Below are positions 50,258 through 59,290 of a stretch of DNA of 64,000 nucleotides, one piece after another. A program made the translations under genes and the position numbers. This DNA comes from Clostridium thailandense (GTDB taxonomy: Bacteria; Bacillota; Clostridia; Clostridiales; Clostridiaceae): the NCBI RefSeq assembly GCF_019207025.1, contig NZ_JAEEGC010000023.1, forward strand, positions 1 through 64,000, written 5' to 3'. The notes under the pieces were generated by a model, which was not told where the DNA came from, did no database searches, and worked only from the letters and a program-made list of their open reading frames with translations. Positions within the stretch are counted from its first letter, which is position 1. Each line of letters starts with the position of its first letter.

Positions 50258-51277
50258 CTATATCAAATCTTCCCTAAATTTCTCCAAGAATTCTTCTCTA
50301 TCTTCTTTATAATTTGACTTTCTTTTTAACCTATCTAAAAATACGTCTTCTTCCCAATCCTTACGTTTTGTATAATAATCTTTTGATATACTATAAAAAT
50401 CTTCTGGAAAAGTTAACATAGCGTGTAGAACTTCTAGTTCTCTCTTATTTAAAGTATTAGTAGCAAAATAATTCTCCAGTATGATACTAGCTTTTTCTAT
50501 ATCAAATGCAAAACTTTTTACAACCTTATTTATAAAATTACATAGGTCATGTACTTTAAGGTCGATCATTGCATAATCAAAATCTATAAAATAAGCCTCT
50601 TCATTATTTATCAGTATGTTGTGATAAGCTAAATCATGATGACATATTACTATTTTATCTTCTTCACTGCAAAGCTTATAATAAAAGGATTTTTGAAGCA
50701 TATCTATGCTCTTTTTAATTTCTTCAATATAAATATCTACATTATTTAAAAATATCTCATCAAACTCACTTCTCTTCCTATGAACGCTGGCTATATTTTT
50801 AAAAAATTCCATTTCTTGTATTCTACGTTTAAAAGTGTCTACTAGTTTACCATTATTATACTTACTATTTAAAGATGTTTTAAATCCTTCAGATGCATTA
50901 TGCAGTTCACCTAAGCCTCTAGCTGCAATTTTTACATCTATGGGACTGTTAAAATTGCATTCCTTACCTTCTACCATATCCATGACACAATACATATTTC
51001 CATTCCATATGGTATAAATTTCACCATTCACGTCTTTTACAAAATCCATAACCCTACTAAATTTAGTTCTTATATAACTTAATATGCTATATATAAATCT
51101 TAGTTCTTCCTTTGTATATTCAACCCTCTTTAGAACCTTTTCACCATCATTAGTCGATACAATATATACTCCTCTAACTGGCATTACATCATGAACCTTT
51201 AAGTTAAATCTATTGAATAATTGAATACACAAGTCATATTTAGTTAAATAATCTTTTTCTTTATATTTATCTAACAT
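50258..51277 (-). CDS. CotS-family spore coat kinase-like protein 2
   Basis: A 339-residue member of the CotS family. The catalytic loop ICHHDLAYHNILI and the metal site FIDFDYA are intact. It shares the overall pattern with the genes at 47253 and 52299, including a Trp-rich C-terminal segment. GAGGTG precedes the ATG. It is 12 bases downstream of a decayed relative, so they form one transcript with the gene at 52299. Confidence 0.87.
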   Translation of the reverse strand: MLDKYKEKDYLTKYDLCIQLFNRFNLKVHDVMPVRGVYIVSTNDGEKVLKRVEYTKEELRFIYSILSYIRTKFSRVMDFVKDVNGEIYTIWNGNMYCVMDMVEGKECNFNSPIDVKIAARGLGELHNASEGFKTSLNSKYNNGKLVDTFKRRIQEMEFFKNIASVHRKRSEFDEIFLNNVDIYIEEIKKSIDMLQKSFYYKLCSEEDKIVICHHDLAYHNILINNEEAYFIDFDYAMIDLKVHDLCNFINKVVKSFAFDIEKASIILENYFATNTLNKRELEVLHAMLTFPEDFYSISKDYYTKRKDWEEDVFLDRLKRKSNYKEDREEFLEKFREDLI

Positions 51278-51289
51278 TTCAACACCTCT

Positions 51290-52051
51290 TTAAATTAGGC
51301 TATCTCCATCAGCTATCATAGCTTTTTGTAGCTTTTCTGTATATTGCTCTGTTGTCCATTTTTTAATTCCTTCCCTATATCTATTGCAGCATTTAACAAA
51401 TTCATAAGGATAAGATATCATAGATAATGCAAAATTAAAGCTATTAATATCTAATGATTCTAAATCACAGAAATCTTTTATACAGCTACTGAAGTCTATA
51501 TCAATACCTCTTCTTTTTATCTTTGTTAACAAATTAAACAAATCCATTTCAACCATATTATAACAACAATTATCGATATTTATTATTTCTAGACTGTTCA
51601 TCTTTCTCAGATTATTAAAATATGTGTTTCCAAGGCACATCTCTGTTCTTTTCATACTTCTTAATATTAGATCTATATAATTATTGTTATTTATCATATT
51701 TATACACTTGTTTGCTCTATCTAAGTAAATATCACCATATTTTAGAACTAAATTTTCAAACTTATTACTGCTTCCACTTTTTTTGAAATTATTCAGCTGC
51801 TTAGAAAGCCTCTTTACATAAATTTTGTATTGCTCCACAACTTTTCCAATATTGTTGTCCAATCTCTTATTCATATATCCTGTATATCCTAAGGTTTTTA
51901 TATGAAACTCTGTGATATTACAAATCTGTTTTTTTACCACTGATGTGTTTATAACATCAATATCTTCATTATCTTCAAATTGACATACACACTTTATTCC
52001 TTTAGCTTTCAAATATTCTTTAAAGCTCTGAGTAAGGTCACCACAATACAC
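51290..52051 (-). CDS. Degenerate CotS-family relative lacking catalytic residues
   Basis: A 253-residue protein. Its C-terminal half aligns by position with the CotS neighbours: YIDLILRSM at the site of YIDLCKTT-type segments, then MCLGNTYFNN where they have FCHHDYTYHN, then IINIDNCCYN where they have VIDFDYC, and SYPYEFVKCCNRY where they have FPQRFWRLSNRY. The His-His-Asp catalytic loop and the DFD metal site are lost, and the ATP-binding N-lobe is shortened. It starts at GTG after GGAGG and has an intact frame, so it may be an expressed pseudokinase. The similarity was judged by eye. Confidence 0.65.
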   Translation of the reverse strand: MYCGDLTQSFKEYLKAKGIKCVCQFEDNEDIDVINTSVVKKQICNITEFHIKTLGYTGYMNKRLDNNIGKVVEQYKIYVKRLSKQLNNFKKSGSSNKFENLVLKYGDIYLDRANKCINMINNNNYIDLILRSMKRTEMCLGNTYFNNLRKMNSLEIINIDNCCYNMVEMDLFNLLTKIKRRGIDIDFSSCIKDFCDLESLDINSFNFALSMISYPYEFVKCCNRYREGIKKWTTEQYTEKLQKAMIADGDSLI

Positions 52052-52074
52052 TCTTAAACCTCCTCGATAATTTT

Positions 52075-52275
52075 TTACTTGTGTCCTTTCTTCATATCTT
52101 TTAAGATTTTTTTTCTTTTCTTTTCCAGCTTAACAATCTCTTTTTTTCTTTTGTCTATTTTTTCCAGCTCCTTGATAGATCTTTTTAATCCCTCTACTTT
52201 ATTTTCATAAGATCTTAAATCATTAATATCTGTTTCAGTTTTAGATGTATTTCTTTTATTTTTACTATGTCCCAT
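52075..52275 (-). CDS. Small Lys-rich coiled-coil protein
   Basis: A 66-residue, highly charged protein with a basic Asn/Ser start (GHSKNKRNTSK) and a long predicted coiled coil of Lys, Glu and Leu heptads (about residues 20-60). I do not recognise a family. The start at 52275 follows GGGAG. It sits between two cotS-like genes in the same transcript, with gaps of 23 bases on each side, so a spore-coat structural role is possible. Confidence 0.65.
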   Translation of the reverse strand: MGHSKNKRNTSKTETDINDLRSYENKVEGLKRSIKELEKIDKRKKEIVKLEKKRKKILKDMKKGHK

Positions 52276-52298
52276 AATTAATTCTCCCTTCATATATT

Positions 52299-53306
52299 TT
52301 AGTTGATTTTTACAAATCTAAATTCATCTATAAATTTTTGCTTTTCATCTCTATCTTCTAGTATCTTTTTTAGTTTTTTCAAAAAGAACTCATCTCCCCA
52401 AGGCTGTTCTTCCCAATAATACTGTATTCCTATCTGCCAATAGTCTTGTGGAAACTCCATAAACGCCGCCATAATAGGAATACTATCTTTTTGCACTTGA
52501 TTAACTGAATTATATGCCTCAATAATGAATAAACAATTGTTCATATTCCACTTTCCATTTTTCATACGTCTTAAAAGCAAGCTAGCTAAATCATGAAGAT
52601 TAGTATCTAGCATACAATAATCGAAATCTATAATATTTACTTCTCCATTCGTACCTATTAAAACATTGTGATTAGCGTAATCATGGTGACAGAATCCTTT
52701 ATTGGATATTTCCTGTTTCATTAAGTCTATATAATTGCTATCTACTAGATTTTCTATAGATTTTTCAGCTCTTTCAAGTTCTTCTTTCATTGCACCTAAA
52801 TAAATACTGTCAAATTCAGTTTTTTTCTCTTTTTTATCTATTTTTCTTTTAAAATCTAAAATTTCATCTTTTCTTGTGTTAAAAGTATCAATCCATTTAA
52901 ACCATCCTATTCTCGGATTCATATTTTCTTCCACAACAAATCCTCGACTCTTTTTATGGAGTTCGGCTAATTTTGATGCTGCTATTAACACATCCACTGG
53001 GTTGTCATAGTTACATTGACGTGAAGCTACCCAATTAGTTAAGTAAGCATAACATCCATCTATGTTTATATACTCCATTCCATTTTGCGTCTTTATTATT
53101 CTGGGTATATGCTTAAACTTATTTCCTTGAAGGTGCTTTATTGCAGAAAGAATAAATAAGAAATGACCGAAATCGTATTTAATTACTTTTAGACAATACT
53201 GTTTACTACTACAAGAAATTTTATATACATTTTTTATTTTTTCTACATATTGAACTTGGAGTCCATAAGAATCTTGAATGGACTTCCTTACATCACATAT
53301 ATCCAA
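52299..53306 (-). CDS. CotS-family spore coat kinase-like protein 3
   Basis: A 335-residue member of the CotS family, first gene of a four-gene run. The catalytic loop GFCHHDYANHNVLIG (about residues 211-225) and NIIDFDYCM are intact. The start is TTG 53306, seven bases after GGAGG. Divergent from the second GT4 gene at 53469, mirroring the arrangement at 48.3 kb. Confidence 0.87.
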   Translation of the reverse strand: MDICDVRKSIQDSYGLQVQYVEKIKNVYKISCSSKQYCLKVIKYDFGHFLFILSAIKHLQGNKFKHIPRIIKTQNGMEYINIDGCYAYLTNWVASRQCNYDNPVDVLIAASKLAELHKKSRGFVVEENMNPRIGWFKWIDTFNTRKDEILDFKRKIDKKEKKTEFDSIYLGAMKEELERAEKSIENLVDSNYIDLMKQEISNKGFCHHDYANHNVLIGTNGEVNIIDFDYCMLDTNLHDLASLLLRRMKNGKWNMNNCLFIIEAYNSVNQVQKDSIPIMAAFMEFPQDYWQIGIQYYWEEQPWGDEFFLKKLKKILEDRDEKQKFIDEFRFVKIN

Positions 53307-53337
53307 GCTTCTTCCTCCGAAATATTACTATATTATG

Positions 53338-53365
53338 TAGTATATGAATTAACTCATATGTGTGT
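53338..53365 (-). promoter_or_regulatory. Possible sigma-K-type promoter for the coat kinase run
   Basis: Minus-strand CATATACTA fits the sigma-K -10 pattern (CATAnnnTA) and is preceded at 17 bases by AC within CACA. It lies about 30 bases before the TTG start. Match by eye in an AT-rich region, so it is tentative. Confidence 0.3.
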
Positions 53366-53468
53366 GCTAAGTGACACATTTTTAGAATAATATTAATAGT
53401 ATATAATACGTAGACTTTTACAATTGATAAATTATATATGCCAATTTTAATTGGAGGTAGATATTTGT

Positions 53469-54590
53469 ATGAAGATTGCTATTGATGCAAGAGGTGTTAA
53501 CTGGTATAGAGGTACTGGCATTGGAACCTATACCGATAAAATTTTAAGATATATGATTAAAACACATAAAGAAATTTTCTATCAAATTTATTGGTCTGGA
53601 AAAGATTATGATGAATTTGAAGGTGACAATACAAAAATACTAATGGCTTCCAAAAAAAATCATAAGTTTTTTGAGCAGTATTATTTTCCTTGTAACTTAA
53701 AAGATGATAATGTTGATATTTATCACATACCACAGAATGGAATTGGAATTTCTGAAAAAATAAATTGTAAAAAAGTAGTTACTATTCATGACTTAATTCC
53801 ATACATCTTGCCTGAAACTGTTGGCAAAGGGTACTTAGCAAAATTCTTGCAAGAGATGCCAAGAATTATAGATTTATCAGATGGTATTATTACCGTATCA
53901 GAATGCTCTAAAAAAGATATTCTAAAATTTTTTCCTAATAGTAAAGATAAGATTTTTGTAACTCCATTAGCTGCTGATGACAAATATAAACCCTTAGATA
54001 AAGAAAAGTGTAAAAATATTATAAAAGAAAATTATAATATTAATAAACCATTTATCCTATATATAGGTGGATTCAGCTCACGAAAAAATGTAAAATCTTT
54101 GATTCTAGCCTTTTCGAAAATATATAAAAAATTAGAAGAAGAGTACAATTTGGTTATAATAGGTTCAAATAAAGATGATATTAATATTCTAAAAGATTTT
54201 AGTATTGATTTAAATGTAGAAACTCTTGTTAAATTCACAGGTTTTGTATCCGAAGACCTTTTACCTGTTTTCTATAATGCTTGCAACGTCTTTGTATATC
54301 CTTCACTTTATGAGGGCTTTGGCCTTCCGCCACTAGAAGCAATGAGCTGTGGAATACCTGTAATTACTTCTAACATTTCTTCTATACCTGAAGTAGTTGG
54401 TGATGGTGGCATTCTAATAGATCCTTTTGATACAGATATTCTAGAAAATTCATTAGAAAAGTTACTAAATGATGAGAATCTAAGAAACTCTTTAAGTTTA
54501 AAAGCCTTAGAAAGATCTAGAAATTTTTCCTGGGAGAAAACCTCGGAAAAAACCGTTGAATCTTACAAAAAAATTTTAGATGCAAATTAA
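53469..54590 (+). CDS. GT4 glycosyltransferase of the spore-coat island, copy 2
   Basis: A 373-residue GT-B glycosyltransferase, clearly a paralogue of the gene at 48375. It shares the N-terminal [19 protein letters not shown] block, the FILYIGGFSSRKNVKSLI hinge region and [20 protein letters not shown]. Start at ATG 53469; the TTG at 53451 is an alternative but lies within the GGAGGT site. Each of the two GT4 copies stands back to back with a cotS-like gene, which suggests an ancient duplication of a kinase-glycosyltransferase pair. Confidence 0.88.
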   Translation: MKIAIDARGVNWYRGTGIGTYTDKILRYMIKTHKEIFYQIYWSGKDYDEFEGDNTKILMASKKNHKFFEQYYFPCNLKDDNVDIYHIPQNGIGISEKINCKKVVTIHDLIPYILPETVGKGYLAKFLQEMPRIIDLSDGIITVSECSKKDILKFFPNSKDKIFVTPLAADDKYKPLDKEKCKNIIKENYNINKPFILYIGGFSSRKNVKSLILAFSKIYKKLEEEYNLVIIGSNKDDINILKDFSIDLNVETLVKFTGFVSEDLLPVFYNACNVFVYPSLYEGFGLPPLEAMSCGIPVITSNISSIPEVVGDGGILIDPFDTDILENSLEKLLNDENLRNSLSLKALERSRNFSWEKTSEKTVESYKKILDAN

Positions 54591-54594
54591 AAAT

Positions 54595-54635
54595 AAAACC
54601 TCCTGACTGCATTCCGATCCCAGTCAGAAGGTTTT
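54595..54635 (+). terminator. Terminator of the second GT4 gene
   Basis: A 15-bp near-perfect stem (AAAACCTCCTGACTG / CAGTCAGAAGGTTTT) is followed by a T-rich tract. Confidence 0.85.
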
Positions 54636-54725
54636 ACTTTATATTTAAAGCTCCCTATGATTAAACCCCTTTACAAACTATATTATACATTATAATTTTA
54701 TTTTTGTAAACGTTTTATAGGGGAA

Positions 54726-55997
54726 TTATTTGTGTGAAATTATATTTTCACAGTTTTTTTGTAACGACTCAAGTATCAATTTAGAATCTGTATCTTTCAC
54801 ATTTGCTTGAGAAAAAGCACCTTTTATGTTATCCTTTATGCTTGGATAATATCTATTATAATTAGTTTGTATAGACTTTCTTTCTGAATTAGCAAACAAA
54901 TACCATGCTCTAGTATCCAAATATGCTAAATTTTTGTTAAACTCCACTAAACTATATATATCTGTATTAGTTGGAAAAATTCCATATTTGTCAAGTTCAT
55001 CCATTTGTGTGTGTTCATCACTGATTAAAAATTTGGCAAATTCCTTAGCTGCAGATGTATTTTTTGAATTCTTGTTTACTATAAGATTTGCCCCTCCAAT
55101 AGACGCGTCCCTGTTTCCACCTGGTTCGAAAGCCGGTAATTTCATTACACTCCATTTTCCTTTTGCTTCCTGCAGGCTATTAATCAAATCTGCTATATAG
55201 GAAGGATCTGCTATTGTTGAAATTGCCAAATCCTGTTTTGAAAGATTAATAAAATCACTTTTAGAATTTACATCATATAGTAGGTTCTGAGAATATAAAA
55301 GCTTACTTGTATCTAATACCTTTATCCATTCATTAGAATTAAAATCTACTTTGCCATCTTTATTAAAATAAGATTTTCCTAATTGGTCAGCTAAAACTAC
55401 ATTAAAATTATTGTTGTCATCTTGAACATTAACTAAAAACTTTTCATTATTTTCTTTTTTTATTTTCTTACCAACCTGTATATAGTCATTCCATGTTTTT
55501 ATTGTATCAACATTTATTCCTTCTTTTTTGAATATATCGCTTCTATATAAGATTAATTTAGGACAAGTATTCCAAGGAAAACCATATATTCTGTTCTTAA
55601 TAGTTAAATTATCTAACTTACCATTTAATATCTTATCTTTATAACTACTAATCTCATCTGTTACATCTAATGGAAAATCTGGCATCCTGTCTATAAAGTA
55701 TTGAACATTTTGATCTTCTATATTCACTATGTCTACAGCATTTTCTTTATTATTTATAACTTTATTGTTTATATTATTATCAACTTCTATATCTATATTT
55801 ACTTTAGGATGGATTTTTGCAAAATTATCTGCAGCAAATTTTAACTGCGTTTGATATCTTGACTCTGTCAGTATTTTAAGTTCACCTTTTAATATCTTAT
55901 CTTTTTGAGCTTCATTACTATTTTTACTGCATGAAACTATTAACATTAACAAGGAAACTAAGCCAACTGCTAATACCCTATTTAAATTTCTATCCAT
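54726..55997 (-). CDS. Orphan extracellular solute-binding lipoprotein
   Basis: A 423-residue binding protein of the sugar-type ABC transporter family. A signal peptide ends in the lipobox LIVSC (near residue 23). The body shows family-1 features: LKILTESRYQTQLKFAADNF near the start, WNDYIQVGKKIKKE, and a C-terminal NSKNTSAAKEFAKFLISDE. No permease or ATPase gene is adjacent, so it must work with partners elsewhere or act as a sensor partner. GGGGAGT precedes the ATG. Ligand unknown. Confidence 0.85.
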   Translation of the reverse strand: MDRNLNRVLAVGLVSLLMLIVSCSKNSNEAQKDKILKGELKILTESRYQTQLKFAADNFAKIHPKVNIDIEVDNNINNKVINNKENAVDIVNIEDQNVQYFIDRMPDFPLDVTDEISSYKDKILNGKLDNLTIKNRIYGFPWNTCPKLILYRSDIFKKEGINVDTIKTWNDYIQVGKKIKKENNEKFLVNVQDDNNNFNVVLADQLGKSYFNKDGKVDFNSNEWIKVLDTSKLLYSQNLLYDVNSKSDFINLSKQDLAISTIADPSYIADLINSLQEAKGKWSVMKLPAFEPGGNRDASIGGANLIVNKNSKNTSAAKEFAKFLISDEHTQMDELDKYGIFPTNTDIYSLVEFNKNLAYLDTRAWYLFANSERKSIQTNYNRYYPSIKDNIKGAFSQANVKDTDSKLILESLQKNCENIISHK

Positions 55998-56031
55998 AGG
56001 AACTTACTCCCCTATCTGATTTTTTAATATA

Positions 56032-56778
56032 TTATAATTTATTTATCATGCTAGCAAGATAACCAGCACCAAAACCGTTATCTATATTTACTACACTAAT
56101 ACCACTTGCACAACTATTAAGCATGCATAAAAGTGCTGAAAGTCCCCCAAAATTGGCACCATACCCTACACTAGTAGGTACTGCTATCACTGGTTTATCA
56201 ACTAGACCACCAAGCACACTAGCTAGTGCACCTTCCATCCCTGCTGCTACAATAATAATTTTAGCCTCTCTTATTATCTCGATCTTGTCAAATAATCTAT
56301 GTATTCCCGCAACACCTACATCATATATTCTTTCTACTCTGTTTCCAAAAATTTCAGCTGTTATAGCTGCCTCTTCCGCAACGGGTATATCCGATGTACC
56401 TGCTGTAACTATCGCAATATACGTACTTGTAGTTTCAGCCTCTTTATTTTTTATGGTTATTGTGCGCGCTTCCTTATTGTATTCAGCTTTAGGACATATT
56501 TCTTTTACTAATTTATAAGCCTGTTCTGAAGCTCTAGTCCCAAGTATATTGCTTCCTTTAGCAAGCATAAACTCTACTATTCCTTTTATTTGTTCTGGTG
56601 TTTTACTCTCACAATATATAACCTCAGGGTACCCTACCCTTAATTCTCTGTGATTATCAATCTTAGCATATCCTAAATCTTTGAAAGGCAAATCTCTTAA
56701 ATCTTCTAGAGCTTGCTCTATACTTACGTCTCCATATTTCACATTTTCTAATAGCTCCCTAGCTTTATCCATATCCAT
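56032..56778 (-). CDS. larB: LarB, nickel-pincer cofactor carboxylase/hydrolase
   Basis: A 248-residue protein with an AIR-carboxylase-like fold (PurE-related C-terminal half). LarB carboxylates and hydrolyses nicotinic acid adenine dinucleotide to pyridinium-3,5-biscarboxylic acid mononucleotide, the first step to the nickel-pincer cofactor. Motifs are IAIVTAGTSDIPVAEEAA (about residues 121-138) and VPTSVGYGANFGGLSALLCM (about 200-219). It is downstream of larC by a 29-base gap (transcript order larC-larB), with AAGGATG before the ATG. Confidence 0.93.
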   Translation of the reverse strand: MDMDKARELLENVKYGDVSIEQALEDLRDLPFKDLGYAKIDNHRELRVGYPEVIYCESKTPEQIKGIVEFMLAKGSNILGTRASEQAYKLVKEICPKAEYNKEARTITIKNKEAETTSTYIAIVTAGTSDIPVAEEAAITAEIFGNRVERIYDVGVAGIHRLFDKIEIIREAKIIIVAAGMEGALASVLGGLVDKPVIAVPTSVGYGANFGGLSALLCMLNSCASGISVVNIDNGFGAGYLASMINKL

Positions 56779-56807
56779 AGTATCATCCTTCTTTCAAACA
56801 CTCATGT

Positions 56808-58010
56808 TTAATAAATTTTTTGATTTAATTCTTTGTAAATCTCATTTATACTAATACCTTTTTCTAGTGCGGCTTTTTTACATTCATCATACTCAGCTTT
56901 GTACTTTATTCTTTTTCCATTATAATAAGAACTTTTTATCGTAAATTCTCCATACTTAGTTTGAACCTTACTAAACTCCCTATTTAGCATACTTCTTTGG
57001 GCTTTATATTTTCTTAATCCTAAGGTAGTAGTATTAGTTAGTATTATTTCTTTGATCTTTTCTTCATTTTCTTCGTTATAAATTACACTTAATTTAACTC
57101 CTGGTCTTCCTTTCTTCATTATTATAGGAGTTAAATATACATCTAATGCTCCTTCTTTGAAAAGCAATTCCATTACATAGTCATATAATTCCGGATTCAT
57201 GTCATCTATATTGCATTCTATAACTTCTACCTCTCCTTGCAAAAAACTCTCTGTTGAATTATCTTGTTTCTCTGCTAAAAATACTCTTAAAACATTCGGT
57301 ATATCTTCATTTTCCTTGCATCCTATACCATATCCCATACCTTTAATTATAAAATCCTTGCTATCTGTAAATTCACTAGCCAAATAGGCTATAATTGCAG
57401 CCCCGGTTGGAGTAGTCGCTTCAAAAGGAACCTTCGCTCTTATTGGTATATTCTTTAATATTTTAGCAGTTGCTGGTGCTGGGACTGGAAGTGTTCCATG
57501 GGCACATCTTACAAAGCCAGTTCCAACTTCAATGGTAGAGCAGATAACCTTATCTACTTTTAAATAATCAAAACAAATAGCTGCCCCTACAATATCAACT
57601 ATCGAATCCACTGCTCCAACTTCATGAAAATGAACTTCTTCTATACTCTTATTATGTACTTGTGCTTCTGCTTCTGCTACTTTTTTAAAAATATTTATAC
57701 TTATATCCTTTATATTATCATTTAACTTACTTGATTTTATCATATATTCTATATCTTTCAAGTTCCTATGATGATGTTCATGGTGGTGATGGCTATGATC
57801 ATCGTGATGATTATGATGTAAAATAACATCTACCTTTGTACCACCGATTCCATTCTTAACTGCTTTTTTTACTAATATTCTATACTCATTAACATTAAGC
57901 TTTGAAAGTTCATTTATTAAATAATTTGTGTCTATACCTAAATCAATTAAAGCTCCTAAGTTCATATCTCCACTTATACCTGAAAAACAATCGTAATAAA
58001 GTATTCTCAT
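56808..58010 (-). CDS. larC: LarC, nickel insertion enzyme for the nickel-pincer cofactor
   Basis: A 400-residue LarC that inserts nickel into the pincer cofactor. The start RILYYDCFSGISGDMNLGAL is a family signature. A His-rich stretch (about residues 70-85, many consecutive His with Asp/Glu) is a likely nickel store. Lactobacillus larC is split by a frameshift; here one uninterrupted frame covers both halves. Start at ATG 58010, with GGGAG ten bases upstream; an in-frame TTG two codons earlier is also possible. No larA or larE lies nearby. Confidence 0.93.
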   Translation of the reverse strand: MRILYYDCFSGISGDMNLGALIDLGIDTNYLINELSKLNVNEYRILVKKAVKNGIGGTKVDVILHHNHHDDHSHHHHEHHHRNLKDIEYMIKSSKLNDNIKDISINIFKKVAEAEAQVHNKSIEEVHFHEVGAVDSIVDIVGAAICFDYLKVDKVICSTIEVGTGFVRCAHGTLPVPAPATAKILKNIPIRAKVPFEATTPTGAAIIAYLASEFTDSKDFIIKGMGYGIGCKENEDIPNVLRVFLAEKQDNSTESFLQGEVEVIECNIDDMNPELYDYVMELLFKEGALDVYLTPIIMKKGRPGVKLSVIYNEENEEKIKEIILTNTTTLGLRKYKAQRSMLNREFSKVQTKYGEFTIKSSYYNGKRIKYKAEYDECKKAALEKGISINEIYKELNQKIY

Positions 58011-58299
58011 AATCAACTATCTCCCTACATACTTTAATTTTTAATATAAATAATAATAAATCTAAACCTTCCCTTATCATGTTATAAACCTTATTTAATA
58101 TTCTATCATATGTTTTTATAATATTTAATTCAAAATTCCAAAATTTATTTTTAAAGTATTATATTTAATTTAAAATTAAGAAAAAAAAACCACTTCACAA
58201 TCTTCTAAATTATTATGAAGTAATTCTTTCTTGCTTTTAATAATATAACGTCGTATATTCCTTTATTCTCAAATTATCCAATTAATATCTACGGTCTGC

Positions 58300-58908
58300 T
58301 TAGGCCGCAAAATTATTATATAAAAATTTCAGATTCTTTCCTTGCAATAAATAATTAACCACAAGTTCCTTAGACATATCATATTTCTCAAATATTTCTT
58401 TAGAATACTCTTCATTCGAATACACTTTCCAATATCGACATAATAAACATGGCTTATCTTTGCAATCAATAAAGTCTTTTACATCATGCAAGGGTATTCC
58501 CAGAAAAATGCCAATCTCATGAGGACAATCTTCTATTTTAAATCTATCTTTCAAATGCAATAGTACGGACTGTATATCATCTAAATTATTATATCCGTGG
58601 CCTTCTAATAATGATCTGTTTTTTTTACAACTTAATACCTTCGCAAGATTATTTTTGTTGTATATTAAAACTGTCTCTGAATCTTCTTTTTTCCTCAATA
58701 TAATATACTCTAGATCAAGAGAATTCAAAAATTCAATTTTATTTTCTCGCCATATATTTAACATATTCTTCTTGCTATTGGTTAAGCTTATAATAGATGA
58801 GGGTTTGATGCCTGTTATTATCGGTGAAATCAGGTATGCTGTAAAGTATGTAAAATACTCCTCATCTGTTGAGTTTTTTAATGCTTCAAAGAACAACTTA
58901 TTCATCAT
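58300..58908 (-). CDS. DUF3793 family protein
   Basis: A 202-residue protein of the DUF3793 family, common in clostridia and often beside flavodoxin genes, as here. The core motif CPHEIGIFLGIPLHDVKDFI (about residues 140-159) and a Cys pair CLLC nearby are present. The function is unknown; association with iron-regulated flavodoxin suggests a role in iron limitation or heme handling (inference). Starts at ATG 58908 after GGAGG. It is cotranscribed with the damaged flavodoxin gene upstream and so probably keeps the Fur-controlled promoter at 59264-59319. Confidence 0.82.
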   Translation of the reverse strand: MMNKLFFEALKNSTDEEYFTYFTAYLISPIITGIKPSSIISLTNSKKNMLNIWRENKIEFLNSLDLEYIILRKKEDSETVLIYNKNNLAKVLSCKKNRSLLEGHGYNNLDDIQSVLLHLKDRFKIEDCPHEIGIFLGIPLHDVKDFIDCKDKPCLLCRYWKVYSNEEYSKEIFEKYDMSKELVVNYLLQGKNLKFLYNNFAA

Positions 58909-58928
58909 CAAACCCTCCCTAGTTCCTC

Positions 58929-59258
58929 TTAAATTAATGATTTACCAAATTCTATGCATCGAATTTCATTATCACCTTCTGGACATTGATTAATAATTAA
59001 ACTATCTTGTACAAGATTAGCTCCATATCCTAACATTCTTTCTTCCCAGTTTCTCATCCATTCTCCATCACCCCATCCATAGTAACCAAATAGAGCTATA
59101 GCTTTACCTTTAACAACCTCTTTTATAGATTCCATGAAAGGCTCCATCTCTGCTTCTTCTATAACCTCAATTCCCATCGATGGTGATTCTAAAAATAGAA
59201 TAACAGCATCATTTACATCTTCTATTGCAGCTGATAAAACATCTGCTCCTTTTCGCAA
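58929..59258 (-). pseudogene. Flavodoxin gene missing its FMN-binding N-terminus
   Basis: The 109 codons match a short-chain flavodoxin from about residue 33 on: KGADV, ESPSMGIEVIEEAEMEPF, and GKAIALFGYYGWGDGEWMRN with CPEGDNEIRCIEFGKSLI. The N-terminal beta strand and the FMN phosphate loop (usually SGTGNTE) are absent. No ribosome binding site precedes the TTG at 59258. The coding homology begins just six bases inside the Fur box end, so a deletion removed the original leader and N-terminus. The remaining frame has no stop, which suggests a recent event or retained read-through. Confidence 0.7.
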
Positions 59259-59263
59259 GTTAA

Positions 59264-59286
59264 TTGATATTGATTTTCATTATCAA
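59264..59286 (-). promoter_or_regulatory. Fur box
   Basis: Minus-strand GATAATGAAAATCAATATC matches the 19-bp Fur consensus (GATAATGATAATCATTATC) at 17 positions and is a near-perfect dyad. It lies just downstream of the -10 box, so bound Fur would block transcription of the flavodoxin remnant and DUF3793 when iron is plentiful. Confidence 0.85.
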
Positions 59287-59290
59287 TAAA

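Noticed and set aside
58929-59258. Treating the flavodoxin remnant as a functional gene with a TTG start
   Set aside because: No ribosome binding site precedes the TTG, and the FMN phosphate-binding loop essential for the family is absent. The in-frame ATG near AAAAGGAG opens a different frame that stops after five codons.
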